Source of the DNA: Hydrogenophaga sp.
GTDB lineage: Bacteria; Pseudomonadota; Gammaproteobacteria; Burkholderiales; Burkholderiaceae_C
DNA length: 64,000 nucleotides
Assembly (NCBI GenBank): GCA_018993155.1
Contig: JAGKSX010000004.1
Span: 1 to 64,000 of the forward strand
Direction of reading: 5' to 3'
The notes under the pieces are model-generated. The model saw nothing but the letters and a program-made list of their open reading frames with translations. It did no database searches and was not told where the DNA came from. A program made the translations under genes and the position numbers. Numbering within the stretch: the stretch's first letter is position 1; every line of letters begins with the position of its first letter. Of this stretch, positions 33,230-41,626 are shown one piece after another.

Positions 33230-34246
33230 ATGGGCACCATGGGAGGCGCCATGGTCTCGGCCGATTCCCTGATCCTCAGCCGCGCGGCCATCGTCGGCCC
33301 GTTCAACGGGGCGGTGCTGCACGTCAACGAGCCGGCGTTCGACAGCCCGCCGAACCTGGCGCTCTGGGCCGATGGCCCGCGCCATGAAGCCATCTTTACC
33401 CAGCTCGTCGAAGGCCTGCTGTTCAAGACCCGCAGCGGCCCCAAGGACGCCACGCTGGAGTTCGCCAACCTCCAGGCCAGCACCATTCAGCGCAAGCCGC
33501 TCGTGCGCATGCGCGCGCCCACCAAGGCGCAGTTCAAGAAGCAGCTCGATCTGGTGGCCTCCTATGCGGACCTGCGAGCCGACCGCGCGATCGAGATCGT
33601 GGACCAGCGTACCCCGCCGATCCTGTTCTGGTCGTCCCTGCTCGGCCTCACGGCGCACCGCCACAAGAAGACCCTGCAGCTGATCGACCTGGTGTTCTCC
33701 CTGAGCGTGCTGGTGGAGATGCGCTTCAAGCAGATCTTCGCCAGCATCCGCCCGGTGGCGTTCTCGCCGCAGATCCAGCCCATGATCGAGACCCCGGGAC
33801 ACGGCAGCTGGCCCAGCGGCCATGCCACCGAGGCCTTTGCCGTGGCCACGCTGATGCAGGCCCTGCTGGATACCGTACCAGGTACAGGATCGCCGCCCAA
33901 CGGCACGCTGAACCGCGAGCAGATGCAGCGGCTGGCCGCGCGCATCGCGACCAACCGCGTGGTGGCCGGCGTGCACTACCCGGTCGACAGCGCCGGCGGG
34001 CGCCTGCTGGGCACGGCGCTGGCCGAGTTCCTGGTGGCGCGCGCCACCGGCACCCGCGTGCACGAGCGCGGCTTCGACGGCCGCCTGTTCGAAGGCCCCA
34101 ACGGCGAGCCGCTGGACTTCAGCCTGAACCAGTCGATGGACCACACGAGTGGCAACGCCTACACGCGCTCGGCCACGTCCACCGCCGTGGGCAACGCGCC
34201 GCTGCTGAACTGGCTTTGGGAGGAAGCACTCAAGGAGTGGAAATGA
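33146..34246 (+). CDS. PAP2 / vanadium-dependent haloperoxidase-like protein with MSGG repeats
   Basis: 366 residues. After an N-terminal low-complexity stretch of seven MSGG units comes a vanadium-haloperoxidase-like protein. The acid-phosphatase superfamily pattern is present: KQIFASIRP (K-x6-RP), HGSWPSGHATEAFAVATL (PSGH) and TNRVVAGVHYPVDSAGG (R-x6-H). These residues bind vanadate or phosphate. The length and the helical insertion between motifs look more like haloperoxidases than small lipid phosphatases. There is no signal peptide or clear membrane anchor. A strong AAGGAG lies five bases before the ATG. Confidence 0.82.
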   Translation: MSGGMSGGMSGGMSGGMSGGMSGGMSGGMGTMGGAMVSADSLILSRAAIVGPFNGAVLHVNEPAFDSPPNLALWADGPRHEAIFTQLVEGLLFKTRSGPKDATLEFANLQASTIQRKPLVRMRAPTKAQFKKQLDLVASYADLRADRAIEIVDQRTPPILFWSSLLGLTAHRHKKTLQLIDLVFSLSVLVEMRFKQIFASIRPVAFSPQIQPMIETPGHGSWPSGHATEAFAVATLMQALLDTVPGTGSPPNGTLNREQMQRLAARIATNRVVAGVHYPVDSAGGRLLGTALAEFLVARATGTRVHERGFDGRLFEGPNGEPLDFSLNQSMDHTSGNAYTRSATSTAVGNAPLLNWLWEEALKEWK

Positions 34247-36177
34247 GCGGCCCGACCTGGCAGCCGCTGCCCACCGGCGAGTTCACCGGCATCGACTGGA
34301 ACGCCCCCGGTGCCATCGACGGTGAAGACCCCTACCTGGTCTGGGCGGAAGCCGACCAGTTCGCGGGCTACCACTTCGGGCGCGGCAAGAAGCCGCCCAA
34401 GTGGCTGCCGATCGTGATCGAGCTCACCAGCGAGGCCGACGTGCCGGCGCTGGTGGCGGCCTCCTCCACCGCCTGGCTGCAGATTCCGCGCGTGTACCTC
34501 AACGTGCCCGGGCTGCGCTTCTGCACCGCGCGGGTGAAGAAGCGCTTCTTCGACCAGTTGCGCAACAACCCGCACTTTCGCGGCCTCATCCTGCGCTTCG
34601 AGCTCGGCCTGCCGGTGGGCCACCACACGCACCCCCTGGTCGACCCCTGCACGCCCGACAGCCACCCCGACCACGCCCCCGGCCTGCTCGAGGGCAAGGT
34701 GCTGGGCCTGATCGACGGCGGCCTGGCCTTCGCCAACGAGCAGTTTCTCGATGCGCTGGGCCACACGCGCGTGAAGCACTTCTGGCGCCAGGACGACACG
34801 GTGAATGGCAACTGGCCCGGCAACCAGCCGCACCACTGCGTGCCGCTGGACCCCGCGCGCGCCGGCCCGACCCCGTGCGACATGGGCTACGGGCACGAAC
34901 TCTCGGGCGCGGCCATCGACGCGGCCATGGCCGCCTACACGCGCCACGGCCAGCTGGACGAGGACGCGCTCTACGAACACCTGCAGCTCTGGGACCTGAC
35001 GCGCCCGGTGAACCACGGCACGCACGTGATGAGCCTGGCCTGCGGCAAGGGCAGCCTGCTGCACCCCAAGGACGACGAGGCCAGCCGCTGCGATCTGGTG
35101 GCGGTGCAGCTCGACTGGTCCAACGTGCTCGATACCTCGGGCGGCGCCATGAACGTGAGCGTGCTCGACGGGCTGATGTACATCCTCGCGCGCTGCGCGC
35201 CCAGCGCCCAGCTGGTGGTCAACATCAGCTGGGGCACGCTGGCCGGTCCGCACGACGGCACCTCGGTGCTGGAAGCGGCGATGGACCAGCTGGTCGCGCT
35301 GCTCGGCGGCCGCCTGCAGATTGCCGTGCCCGCCGGCAACGCCTACCAGAGCCGCACCCACGCCAACGCCACACTGCCCCCTGGTGGCTCGGTGGCGCTG
35401 CACTGGCGCGTGCAACCCGACGACCGCACCGAGAGCTACCTGGAGATCTGGCTGCCCGCAGGCGCGCAGAACGTGCGCATCAGCGTGACGCCGCCTGGCC
35501 ACACCCAGCCTTTGCCCCCCATGGCGATGGGCCACGGTGGCACCTGGGTGAACGCGCAAGGCGCGCCGCTGTGCGGCCTGATCTACCCCACGACCTCGGC
35601 GCTGGGCAGCCACGGCACCTGCGCTCTGCTGGCGCTGGCGCCCACGTTCAGCCGCAGGAAGTCGGTGGTCACCGGGCCCTTCGGCACCTGGAAGGTGGTG
35701 CTGAGCAACACCGGCTCGACGCCCACGCTGTTCGACGCCTACATCGAACGCGACGACGTGGCCATCGGCCAGAACACGGGCGCGCGCCAGTCCTATCTGG
35801 AAGACGTGTTCTACGACACCAGCGGCAACCTGGGTTCGTTCGTGGACCATGCCGACAACCCCACGCCCGTGCGCCGCAGCGGCACCTTCAACAGCCTCTC
35901 GACCGGCCAGAACACCGTGAGCGTGGGAGGCCTGCGCGCGCAGTCGTCGGCGGGCGGGCATTTCGCGCTGTACTCCCCCCGCAAGCCCGACCCCGATGCC
36001 GGCCGACCTCAGCGACCGGGCGTGAAGATGGTCCCCGAGACACTCAAGGCCAGCGACGACAACCCGGCCCTTTGGGGTCTGCTCGGCGCGGGCAGTCGCA
36101 GCGGCAGCGTGGTGCGCCTCGTGGGCACCAGCTCGGCCACGCCGCTGGAGGCGCGGGACATGGTCAACGGCCTCTGA
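34243..36177 (+). CDS. Subtilisin-like (S8) serine peptidase
   Basis: 644 residues. The S8 triad is visible: Asp in KVLGLIDGGLAFAN (about residue 167), His in NHGTHVMSLACGKG (about 262), and Ser in VGTSSATPLEA (about 636); the oxyanion Asn lies in IAVPAGNAYQS. The Ser sits very close to the C terminus because a beta-rich insertion of about 200 residues lies between Asn and Ser, an unusual layout. No signal peptide or propeptide is recognisable, so the enzyme may act in the cytoplasm or need another route. The start overlaps the PAP2 stop (ATGA) and has AAGGAG upstream. Confidence 0.87.
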   Translation: MSGPTWQPLPTGEFTGIDWNAPGAIDGEDPYLVWAEADQFAGYHFGRGKKPPKWLPIVIELTSEADVPALVAASSTAWLQIPRVYLNVPGLRFCTARVKKRFFDQLRNNPHFRGLILRFELGLPVGHHTHPLVDPCTPDSHPDHAPGLLEGKVLGLIDGGLAFANEQFLDALGHTRVKHFWRQDDTVNGNWPGNQPHHCVPLDPARAGPTPCDMGYGHELSGAAIDAAMAAYTRHGQLDEDALYEHLQLWDLTRPVNHGTHVMSLACGKGSLLHPKDDEASRCDLVAVQLDWSNVLDTSGGAMNVSVLDGLMYILARCAPSAQLVVNISWGTLAGPHDGTSVLEAAMDQLVALLGGRLQIAVPAGNAYQSRTHANATLPPGGSVALHWRVQPDDRTESYLEIWLPAGAQNVRISVTPPGHTQPLPPMAMGHGGTWVNAQGAPLCGLIYPTTSALGSHGTCALLALAPTFSRRKSVVTGPFGTWKVVLSNTGSTPTLFDAYIERDDVAIGQNTGARQSYLEDVFYDTSGNLGSFVDHADNPTPVRRSGTFNSLSTGQNTVSVGGLRAQSSAGGHFALYSPRKPDPDAGRPQRPGVKMVPETLKASDDNPALWGLLGAGSRSGSVVRLVGTSSATPLEARDMVNGL

Positions 36178-36189
36178 GCCGCCGCCCGC

Positions 36190-36843
36190 TCACCAGCGGG
36201 CGGGCAAGGGTTTGCGCAGCACGATCCAGCGCTCGCGCACCGCGATGTAGCCGCCGGTCTCCAGGTCCTTGAGCAGGCGGCTCACCATCTCACGCGAGCA
36301 GGCGAGGTGCTGCGACATCTGCTGGTGGGTCAGGCGCTCCTTCAGGGGGCGCTCGCCGTTCCCGTCGGGCTTGCTGCTGGCCAGCTCGTTGAGCAGGCGC
36401 ACCAGGCGGCCGTAGACGTCGATCAACGCCACGCTGCGCGCGCTGTCCGTCGCCAGGCGCGCGCGCCGGATAAGGCGGGCCATGAGTTCCAGCGCGAACT
36501 CGGGGTGGGCCGCGATGTACTCGAGCAAGGTGGCGCGCGACACCACCGCGCAGGTGCTGGCCTCGGCGGCCTCCACGTTGGCCGAGCGCGGCCCGCCGTC
36601 GAGCGACATCTCGCCCACGTACTCCAGCGGGCCGTACATGCCCAGCGTGAGCTCGCGGCCCTGGTTGTCGGCCACGAAAGCCCGCAACCGCCCCTGCAGG
36701 ACGATGTACAGCGTGTCGCCGGTTTCGCCTTCCTGGATCAGCAGCGCGCCACGCCGATAGCGCCGCGCGACCCCGAGGGTCGCGAGCGCTTCAATGTGGG
36801 GGGAGTTGGGAGGGGTTACGAAGGAAACGGCAGGGGCAGGCAT
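36190..36843 (-). CDS. Crp/Fnr-family transcriptional regulator
   Basis: 217 residues. The N-terminal cyclic-nucleotide-binding domain includes YVGEMSLDGGPRSANVEA, which keeps the Glu and the Arg-Ser pair that contact cyclic nucleotide in E. coli CRP; no Cys cluster of Fnr type is present. The C-terminal winged helix has LTHQQMSQHLACSREMVSRLLKDLE. It is convergent with the cyclase-PAP2-peptidase operon, only 12 bases from its end, so it may read the cyclase product, though nothing proves this. Confidence 0.9.
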   Translation of the reverse strand: MPAPAVSFVTPPNSPHIEALATLGVARRYRRGALLIQEGETGDTLYIVLQGRLRAFVADNQGRELTLGMYGPLEYVGEMSLDGGPRSANVEAAEASTCAVVSRATLLEYIAAHPEFALELMARLIRRARLATDSARSVALIDVYGRLVRLLNELASSKPDGNGERPLKERLTHQQMSQHLACSREMVSRLLKDLETGGYIAVRERWIVLRKPLPARW

Positions 36844-36854
36844 CCAGGCTCACG

Positions 36855-37550
36855 TCACGGGTGGGAAAACTCCGTGGCATTGTGAGGCATGGGCGTGATG
36901 ATGCGCAAGGCAGGGACCACCGGCGGCAGGCTGTTGACCCGGTGCAGCAGGCGGCGGATGCTGGGCGCGCCGGCCTTCTCGCGCAAGGTCTTGATCTGGC
37001 TGCGCACGGTGGACTCGGCCACGCCGTGCTGCGTGGCGATCTCGGTGATCTGCAGGCCCCGGCACAGGCCCATGAGCACCGACTCCTCGCTCGGGCTGAG
37101 GTTGAGCGAGCGGGCGAACATGCGCACCGCGAGGTTGTCGCAGGTGCTCTGGCGCGACAGCAGCACCAGCACCGAGGGCGCGTCGGCCTCGAGCGGGTGG
37201 CTCAGCGGCGTGAACGCCAGCGAAAGCTCTTTCTCACCCGACACCAGCATGAGCAGCTTGCGCTGGCCACGGAACGAGGACTCCATGGCCAGCTGGATCT
37301 GCGAGGTGAACTCGGCGCTGCTGCCCAGCAGGCTGTTGCCGTACGACATGATGACCCGCCCATTGGCCAGCTCGTGCCGCGCCAGGTGGTTGGCGTGCAG
37401 GATGTGCCCTTGCGCATCGATGATCAGCATGCCGTAGTCGATCTCGTCGAACACCCGCATGAGGTGCTGCGCGCCCAGGCCCGAACGCAGGCCCATGCCG
37501 CCCGCCACATCCGCGCCGCCGTTCCAAACCGTGTCCGTTGCTTGCCACAT
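36855..37550 (-). CDS. LuxR-type regulator with PAS-like sensor domain
   Basis: 231 residues. Residues about 30-130 look like a PAS domain (VFDEIDYGMLIIDAQGHILHANHLARHELANG). The C-terminal LuxR helix-turn-helix reads LSPSEESVLMGLCRGLQITEIATQHGVAESTVRSQI. The ATG at 37550 is preferred over TTG at 37556. It ends 11 bases before the Crp/Fnr gene starts, so the two regulators may be cotranscribed. Confidence 0.88.
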   Translation of the reverse strand: MWQATDTVWNGGADVAGGMGLRSGLGAQHLMRVFDEIDYGMLIIDAQGHILHANHLARHELANGRVIMSYGNSLLGSSAEFTSQIQLAMESSFRGQRKLLMLVSGEKELSLAFTPLSHPLEADAPSVLVLLSRQSTCDNLAVRMFARSLNLSPSEESVLMGLCRGLQITEIATQHGVAESTVRSQIKTLREKAGAPSIRRLLHRVNSLPPVVPALRIITPMPHNATEFSHP

Positions 37551-37636
37551 GACCAACCCCCGTTGATGGATGGGCCAGTCTAGGCAGGGGCGCTACCGAC
37601 GGGGTGTGTGAAGCTGCCCCGGACTTTGTGACGTAT

Positions 37637-39340
37637 TCACAGGGCCGTGCGCTGGGCGGCCTGGCGGATCGCGCCGAGCGTGCCGCGCGTGGTGATCACC
37701 TCCACGTCCAGCAGCACCTCGATCACCGTGCCCACCGGCGCGGCCAGGGCGCGCTGCAGCGCGGGCTCGAACTCGGCGGTGTGGGTGATGCGCTCGGCCG
37801 CGTAGCCATAGGCCCGGGCGAGCGCGCAGAAATCGGGGTTGGTCAGGCCGGATCCGCTCACGTGCGCCGGGTACTCGCGCTCCTGGTGCATGCGGATGGT
37901 CCCGAAACTGCCGTTGTTGAGCAGCAGCACGATGCTTTTCGCACCGTGCTGCGTCGCGGTGGCCAGCTCCTGCCCGTTCATGAGGAAGTCGCCGTCGCCC
38001 GCGATGGTGAAGGCGGTGCGCCCGCTGACAATGGCCGCGCCGATGCCGGCCGGCACGCCATAGCCCATGGCGCCATTGGTGGGCGCCAGCTGCGTCTTGT
38101 GGCCCTTGGCCAGGCCATGGTGGCGGAAGAAGCGGTGCAGCCAGCTGGCGAAGTTGCCCGCGCCGTTGGTGAGCACGGCATCGGCCGGCAGGTGCCGCTG
38201 CAGGGTGTGGACGAGGGCCGGCATGTCGATGGTGCCGGGCAGCGTGATGCCGCCGTTGGTCACGTCGATGTTGGCAAGGTAGTCGGCATGGCAGGCCTGC
38301 GCCCAGGCGCTCCAGGGCACGGACGGCGGCGCGGTGAGCACCTCGAGGCTGCGCGCGGCGGCGTTCATGGTGGCGTGGATCGCGAGCGTGGGCTGGTACA
38401 CCCGGCCCAGTTCCTCGGCGCTGGCGTGGATGTGCACCAGCTTCTGGGCCGGCACCGGCGCTTCGACCAGCGTGTAGCCGCCGGTGGTGGCCTCGCCCAG
38501 GCGCGGACCCAGCGCGATCAGCAGGTCGCTCTCGCGCACGCGGCGCGCCAGCGCGGGGTTGATGCCCAGCCCCACGTCGCCTGCGTACAGCGGGTGGTGG
38601 TTGTCGAAGGTGTCCTGGAAGCGGAAGGCGTTGGCCACCGGCAGCTGCCAGTTCTCGGCGAAGCGCTGCAGCGCGGCCGCGGCCTGCGGCGTCCAGCCGC
38701 CGCCGCCGGCGATCACCAGCGGCCGCTCGCTCGCCAGCAGCAGCGTGCGCAGCTCGCGCAGCGCGCCCGGGTCGCTCCAGGCCTGCACCGGCTCCACGCG
38801 CGGCAAGGGCTCGGCATCCACCGGCTGCGTGAGCATGTCCTCGGGCAACACCAGCACCACCGGGCCGGGCCGGCCGTTCATGGCGGTGGCGAAGGCGCGC
38901 GCCACGTACTCGGGAATGCGGCGCGCATCGTCGATGCGCTCCACGCGCTTGGCCATGCCCTTGGTGGACGGGCCGAAGAAGGCGGCATAGTCCACTTCCT
39001 GGAAGGCCTCGCGGTCGCGCGCGTCGCTCGCCACATCGCCCACGAACAGCACCATGGGGGTGGAATCCTGGAACGCGGTGTGCAGGCCGATGGACGCGTT
39101 GGTGGCACCGGGCCCACGCGTCACGAAACACACGCCGGGCCGGCCGCTCAGCTTGCCGTGGGCCTCGGCCATGAAGGCCGCGCCCCCCTCCTGCCGGTTG
39201 GTCACGAAGCGGATGCGATCGGCATGGGCGTGAAAGCCGTCGAGCACCGCCAGGTAACTTTCGCCCGGCACGCCGAAGGCATGGGTCACACCCTGGACAA
39301 TGAGGCATTCCACAAGCAGATGGCCAGCGATCCGGGTCAT
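37637..39340 (-). CDS. Thiamine-diphosphate enzyme of the acetolactate synthase family
   Basis: 567 residues. The activating Glu lies in NRQEGGAAFMAEAHGK, the FAD/central domain follows, and the ThDP/Mg motif is GDGDFLMNGQELATATQHGA...LLLNN near residue 430-460. Length and domain order match acetolactate synthase-like carboligases or decarboxylases. No regulatory small subunit gene is nearby and the gene is divergent from a TetR regulator beside a catabolic island, so a dedicated catabolic role (for example decarboxylating a 2-oxo acid) is more likely than branched-chain synthesis. Substrate unknown. Confidence 0.85.
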   Translation of the reverse strand: MTRIAGHLLVECLIVQGVTHAFGVPGESYLAVLDGFHAHADRIRFVTNRQEGGAAFMAEAHGKLSGRPGVCFVTRGPGATNASIGLHTAFQDSTPMVLFVGDVASDARDREAFQEVDYAAFFGPSTKGMAKRVERIDDARRIPEYVARAFATAMNGRPGPVVLVLPEDMLTQPVDAEPLPRVEPVQAWSDPGALRELRTLLLASERPLVIAGGGGWTPQAAAALQRFAENWQLPVANAFRFQDTFDNHHPLYAGDVGLGINPALARRVRESDLLIALGPRLGEATTGGYTLVEAPVPAQKLVHIHASAEELGRVYQPTLAIHATMNAAARSLEVLTAPPSVPWSAWAQACHADYLANIDVTNGGITLPGTIDMPALVHTLQRHLPADAVLTNGAGNFASWLHRFFRHHGLAKGHKTQLAPTNGAMGYGVPAGIGAAIVSGRTAFTIAGDGDFLMNGQELATATQHGAKSIVLLLNNGSFGTIRMHQEREYPAHVSGSGLTNPDFCALARAYGYAAERITHTAEFEPALQRALAAPVGTVIEVLLDVEVITTRGTLGAIRQAAQRTAL

Positions 39341-39349
39341 TTGACTTTA

Positions 39350-39365
39350 TTAACCAATTAGAGAA
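39350..39365. promoter_or_regulatory. Candidate TetR operator A
   Basis: TTAACC-AATT-AGAGAA, the weakest copy of the TTMACY-N4-GGTKAA inverted repeat. It occupies the 35-base divergent spacer between the ThDP-enzyme and tetR genes. A TTGACT at 39341-39346 and AATTAT at 39364-39369 (17-base spacing) form a plausible tetR promoter that this site covers. Confidence 0.55.
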
Positions 39366-39375
39366 TTATGTTGGC

Positions 39376-40026
39376 ATGAGCAGCACACCCACACCGGTCG
39401 CGGAAGAGCGCTTGAGAGACGCCGACCGATCGCAGAATACCATTCTGAACGCGGCGCGAGACGAGTTCTCCGAGCATGGGCTGGGCGGTGCTCGCATGGA
39501 CCGCATCGCCGAGCGCGCCGGCCTCAACAAGCGCCTCATCTACTACTACTTCGAGGACAAGGAGCGCCTGTTCCAGGCGGTGCTGGAACAGGCCTACCGC
39601 GACATCCGCGAAGAGGAACAGCAGCTCAACCTGCTGCACCTCAAGCCCGAGATCGCGCTGCGCCGGCTGGTCGAGTTCACCTGGAACTACTACCTCGAAC
39701 ATCCCGAGTTCCTGACCCTGCTCAACAGCGCCAACCTGCACCGCGCGCGGCACCTCGCGCAGTCCGAGCGGGCGCGCCAGCTCAACTCGCCGCTGATCGC
39801 CACGCTGGCCGAGGTGGTCGAACGCGGCCACGCCGACGGCACCTTCCGCGGCGGTATCGACCCCCTGCAGCTCTACGTGTCGATCGCCGGCCTGTCCTAC
39901 TTCTACCTCTCGAACAACCACACGCTGTCGGCCATTTTCGGGCGCGACCTCATGACGCCCAAGGCGCACAACGAACGGCTCTCCCACATGTGCGATGTGA
40001 TCCTAGGGTATGTCCTGAGGAACTGA
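39376..40026 (+). CDS. TetR/AcrR-family regulator of the catabolic island
   Basis: 216 residues. The N-terminal helix-turn-helix is typical (ILNAARDEFSEHGLGGARMDRIAERAGLNKRLIYYYFEDKERLF); the C-terminal ligand domain is of the TetR_C type seen in regulators of catabolic genes. It is divergent from the ThDP enzyme and 78 bases from the tctC-like gene. The four related 16-base inverted repeats at 39350, 40068, 45309 and 45483 are its probable operators. Confidence 0.9.
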   Translation: MSSTPTPVAEERLRDADRSQNTILNAARDEFSEHGLGGARMDRIAERAGLNKRLIYYYFEDKERLFQAVLEQAYRDIREEEQQLNLLHLKPEIALRRLVEFTWNYYLEHPEFLTLLNSANLHRARHLAQSERARQLNSPLIATLAEVVERGHADGTFRGGIDPLQLYVSIAGLSYFYLSNNHTLSAIFGRDLMTPKAHNERLSHMCDVILGYVLRN

Positions 40027-40039
40027 CACGGCTGGCGGC

Positions 40040-40068
40040 TTGACGTCGCAGGGGGTGGTTTCTAGTAT
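40040..40068 (+). promoter_or_regulatory. Promoter of the tctCBA operon
   Basis: -35 TTGACG (40040-40045), 17-base spacer, -10 TAGTAT (40063-40068). Operator B begins on the last base of the -10 element and covers the expected start site. Confidence 0.6.
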
Positions 40069-40083
40069 TAACCGCTCGGTGAA
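40068..40083. promoter_or_regulatory. Candidate TetR operator B
   Basis: TTAACC-GCTC-GGTGAA, a near-perfect 16-base inverted repeat at the transcription start of tctC. The following ATTAAACC is shared with operator D. Confidence 0.7.
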
Positions 40084-40104
40084 TTAAACCCCTGGAGACA
40101 ACGC

Positions 40105-41112
40105 ATGAAGACCGCCCTGCCCCTTCGCCACCTGTTGATCACCTCCCTGCTGGCCGTTGTCTCGGCCAGCGCCATGGCCCAGTGGAAGCCCGACCGGCCG
40201 ATCACCCTGATCGTGCCCTGGGCGCCGGGGGGCTCAACCGACCAGGTCACGCGCGTCACCGCAGCGGAACTGGAAAAACACCTGGGCCAGAAGATCGTGG
40301 TGATGAACCAGCCCGGCGCCTCGGGCTCGGTGGGCACCAAGAACGCCATGGCCGCCGCACCCGACGGCTACACCTGGACCGCCGGCGGCGCCAAGGACCT
40401 GGGCACCTACAAGGTGCTGGGCATGCTCGACACCTCCGCCACCGACTGGAACCTCTACCTGAACGTGGCGCACATCGCGGTGGTCGGCGTCAACGCCGAC
40501 GCGCCCTACAAGACCATGACCGAGCTGCTGGCGGCCATGAAGGCCAAGCCGGGCGCGGTCTCGGTCGCCACCGCGGGCGTGAATTCCAGCGGCCATTCGG
40601 CCATCGAAGCCATCGCGCGCGCCGCCGGCGTGACCTACAAGCACGTCACCTACGACGGTGGCGCACCGGCCGCTGTGGCCGCCGCCTCGGGCGAGACGGA
40701 AGTGACCACGCAGCTCGCGGCCGAGCAGACCGACATGATCCGAGCCAAGAAGATCCGCCCGCTGGCGGTGGTGGGCGACAAGTCGATCGAGATCGAGGGC
40801 TTCGGCACCATCCCGCCGCTGTCTCAGTTCATCCCCGGCTTCAAGGACCCGATCAACTACTTCGGCATCTTCGTGCCCAAGGCCGCGCCGCCGGTGGTGG
40901 CACAGACGCTGGACAGGATCTGGGCCACCGAAATGGTCAAGAGCGAGGCCCTGAGGAAGTACGCGCAGTCGCGCGGCGCCATGTTCGCGCCGATGGCGGG
41001 CGAAGAGGCGCAGAAAGCCGTGTTCCCGGCCATCCAGTCCTACGCCTGGACGCAGCAGGCGGCCGGCAAGGCCAAGGTGTCGCCCGACACCGTCGGCATT
41101 CCCAAGCCCTGA
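40105..41112 (+). CDS. tctC: Tripartite tricarboxylate transporter substrate-binding protein (Bug family)
   Basis: 335 residues with signal peptide (LLITSLLAVVSASAMAQ). RPITLIVPWAPGGSTDQVTR is the Bug-family N-terminal ligand loop, VVMNQPGASGSVGTKNAMAAAPDGYT follows as usual. It delivers a carboxylated ligand to the TctAB membrane complex encoded next. The exact ligand is not predictable. Confidence 0.92.
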   Translation: MKTALPLRHLLITSLLAVVSASAMAQWKPDRPITLIVPWAPGGSTDQVTRVTAAELEKHLGQKIVVMNQPGASGSVGTKNAMAAAPDGYTWTAGGAKDLGTYKVLGMLDTSATDWNLYLNVAHIAVVGVNADAPYKTMTELLAAMKAKPGAVSVATAGVNSSGHSAIEAIARAAGVTYKHVTYDGGAPAAVAAASGETEVTTQLAAEQTDMIRAKKIRPLAVVGDKSIEIEGFGTIPPLSQFIPGFKDPINYFGIFVPKAAPPVVAQTLDRIWATEMVKSEALRKYAQSRGAMFAPMAGEEAQKAVFPAIQSYAWTQQAAGKAKVSPDTVGIPKP

Positions 41113-41133
41113 TCCACCCACACGGAACACAGC

Positions 41134-41619
41134 ATGAGCGAGGGTGGAAAAACCGCCCGCTCCGACCTCTGGGGCGGTGCGGGCTGGGTGGTGTTCGGCC
41201 TGGCGATCGTGGTCGGCTCGGTGCGCATGGACCGCTTCGAGTCCATGGGCGCGCAGCTCTACACCATGCCGGGCTTCGTGCCCGGCATGATCGGCTGCCT
41301 CGTCGCATTGCTCGGCCTTGTGCTGATGGCGCGCGGCTGGGCGCGCCGGGCCCAGGAGTCCGCAGCGCCCTCAGAGCCGCTGCTGAATCGGCGCATCCTC
41401 GTCACGCTGGCGCTCACGCTCGTGTACGCCGGCCTGCTGATCGGGCGCGCGCCGTTCTGGCTGGTCACGGCCCTGTTCGTTGCGACCTTCGTGGCCTTGT
41501 TCGCCCCCGCGAACCTGGCGCCCGCGCGCCGCGCCACCGTGGCGGTGCTGGCCGGTGTGCTCACCTCGGCCGTCGTCACCCTGGTGTTCGAGCAGGTCTT
41601 CCTCGTCCGTCTTCCTTAG
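41134..41619 (+). CDS. tctB: Tripartite tricarboxylate transporter small membrane subunit
   Basis: 161 residues with four hydrophobic helices (about 17-33, 45-65, 88-115, 130-155), the TctB topology. It lies between the receptor and TctA genes, 21 bases after tctC and 7 bases before tctA, as in known tctCBA operons. Confidence 0.88.
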   Translation: MSEGGKTARSDLWGGAGWVVFGLAIVVGSVRMDRFESMGAQLYTMPGFVPGMIGCLVALLGLVLMARGWARRAQESAAPSEPLLNRRILVTLALTLVYAGLLIGRAPFWLVTALFVATFVALFAPANLAPARRATVAVLAGVLTSAVVTLVFEQVFLVRLP

Positions 41620-41626
41620 GAGCACC

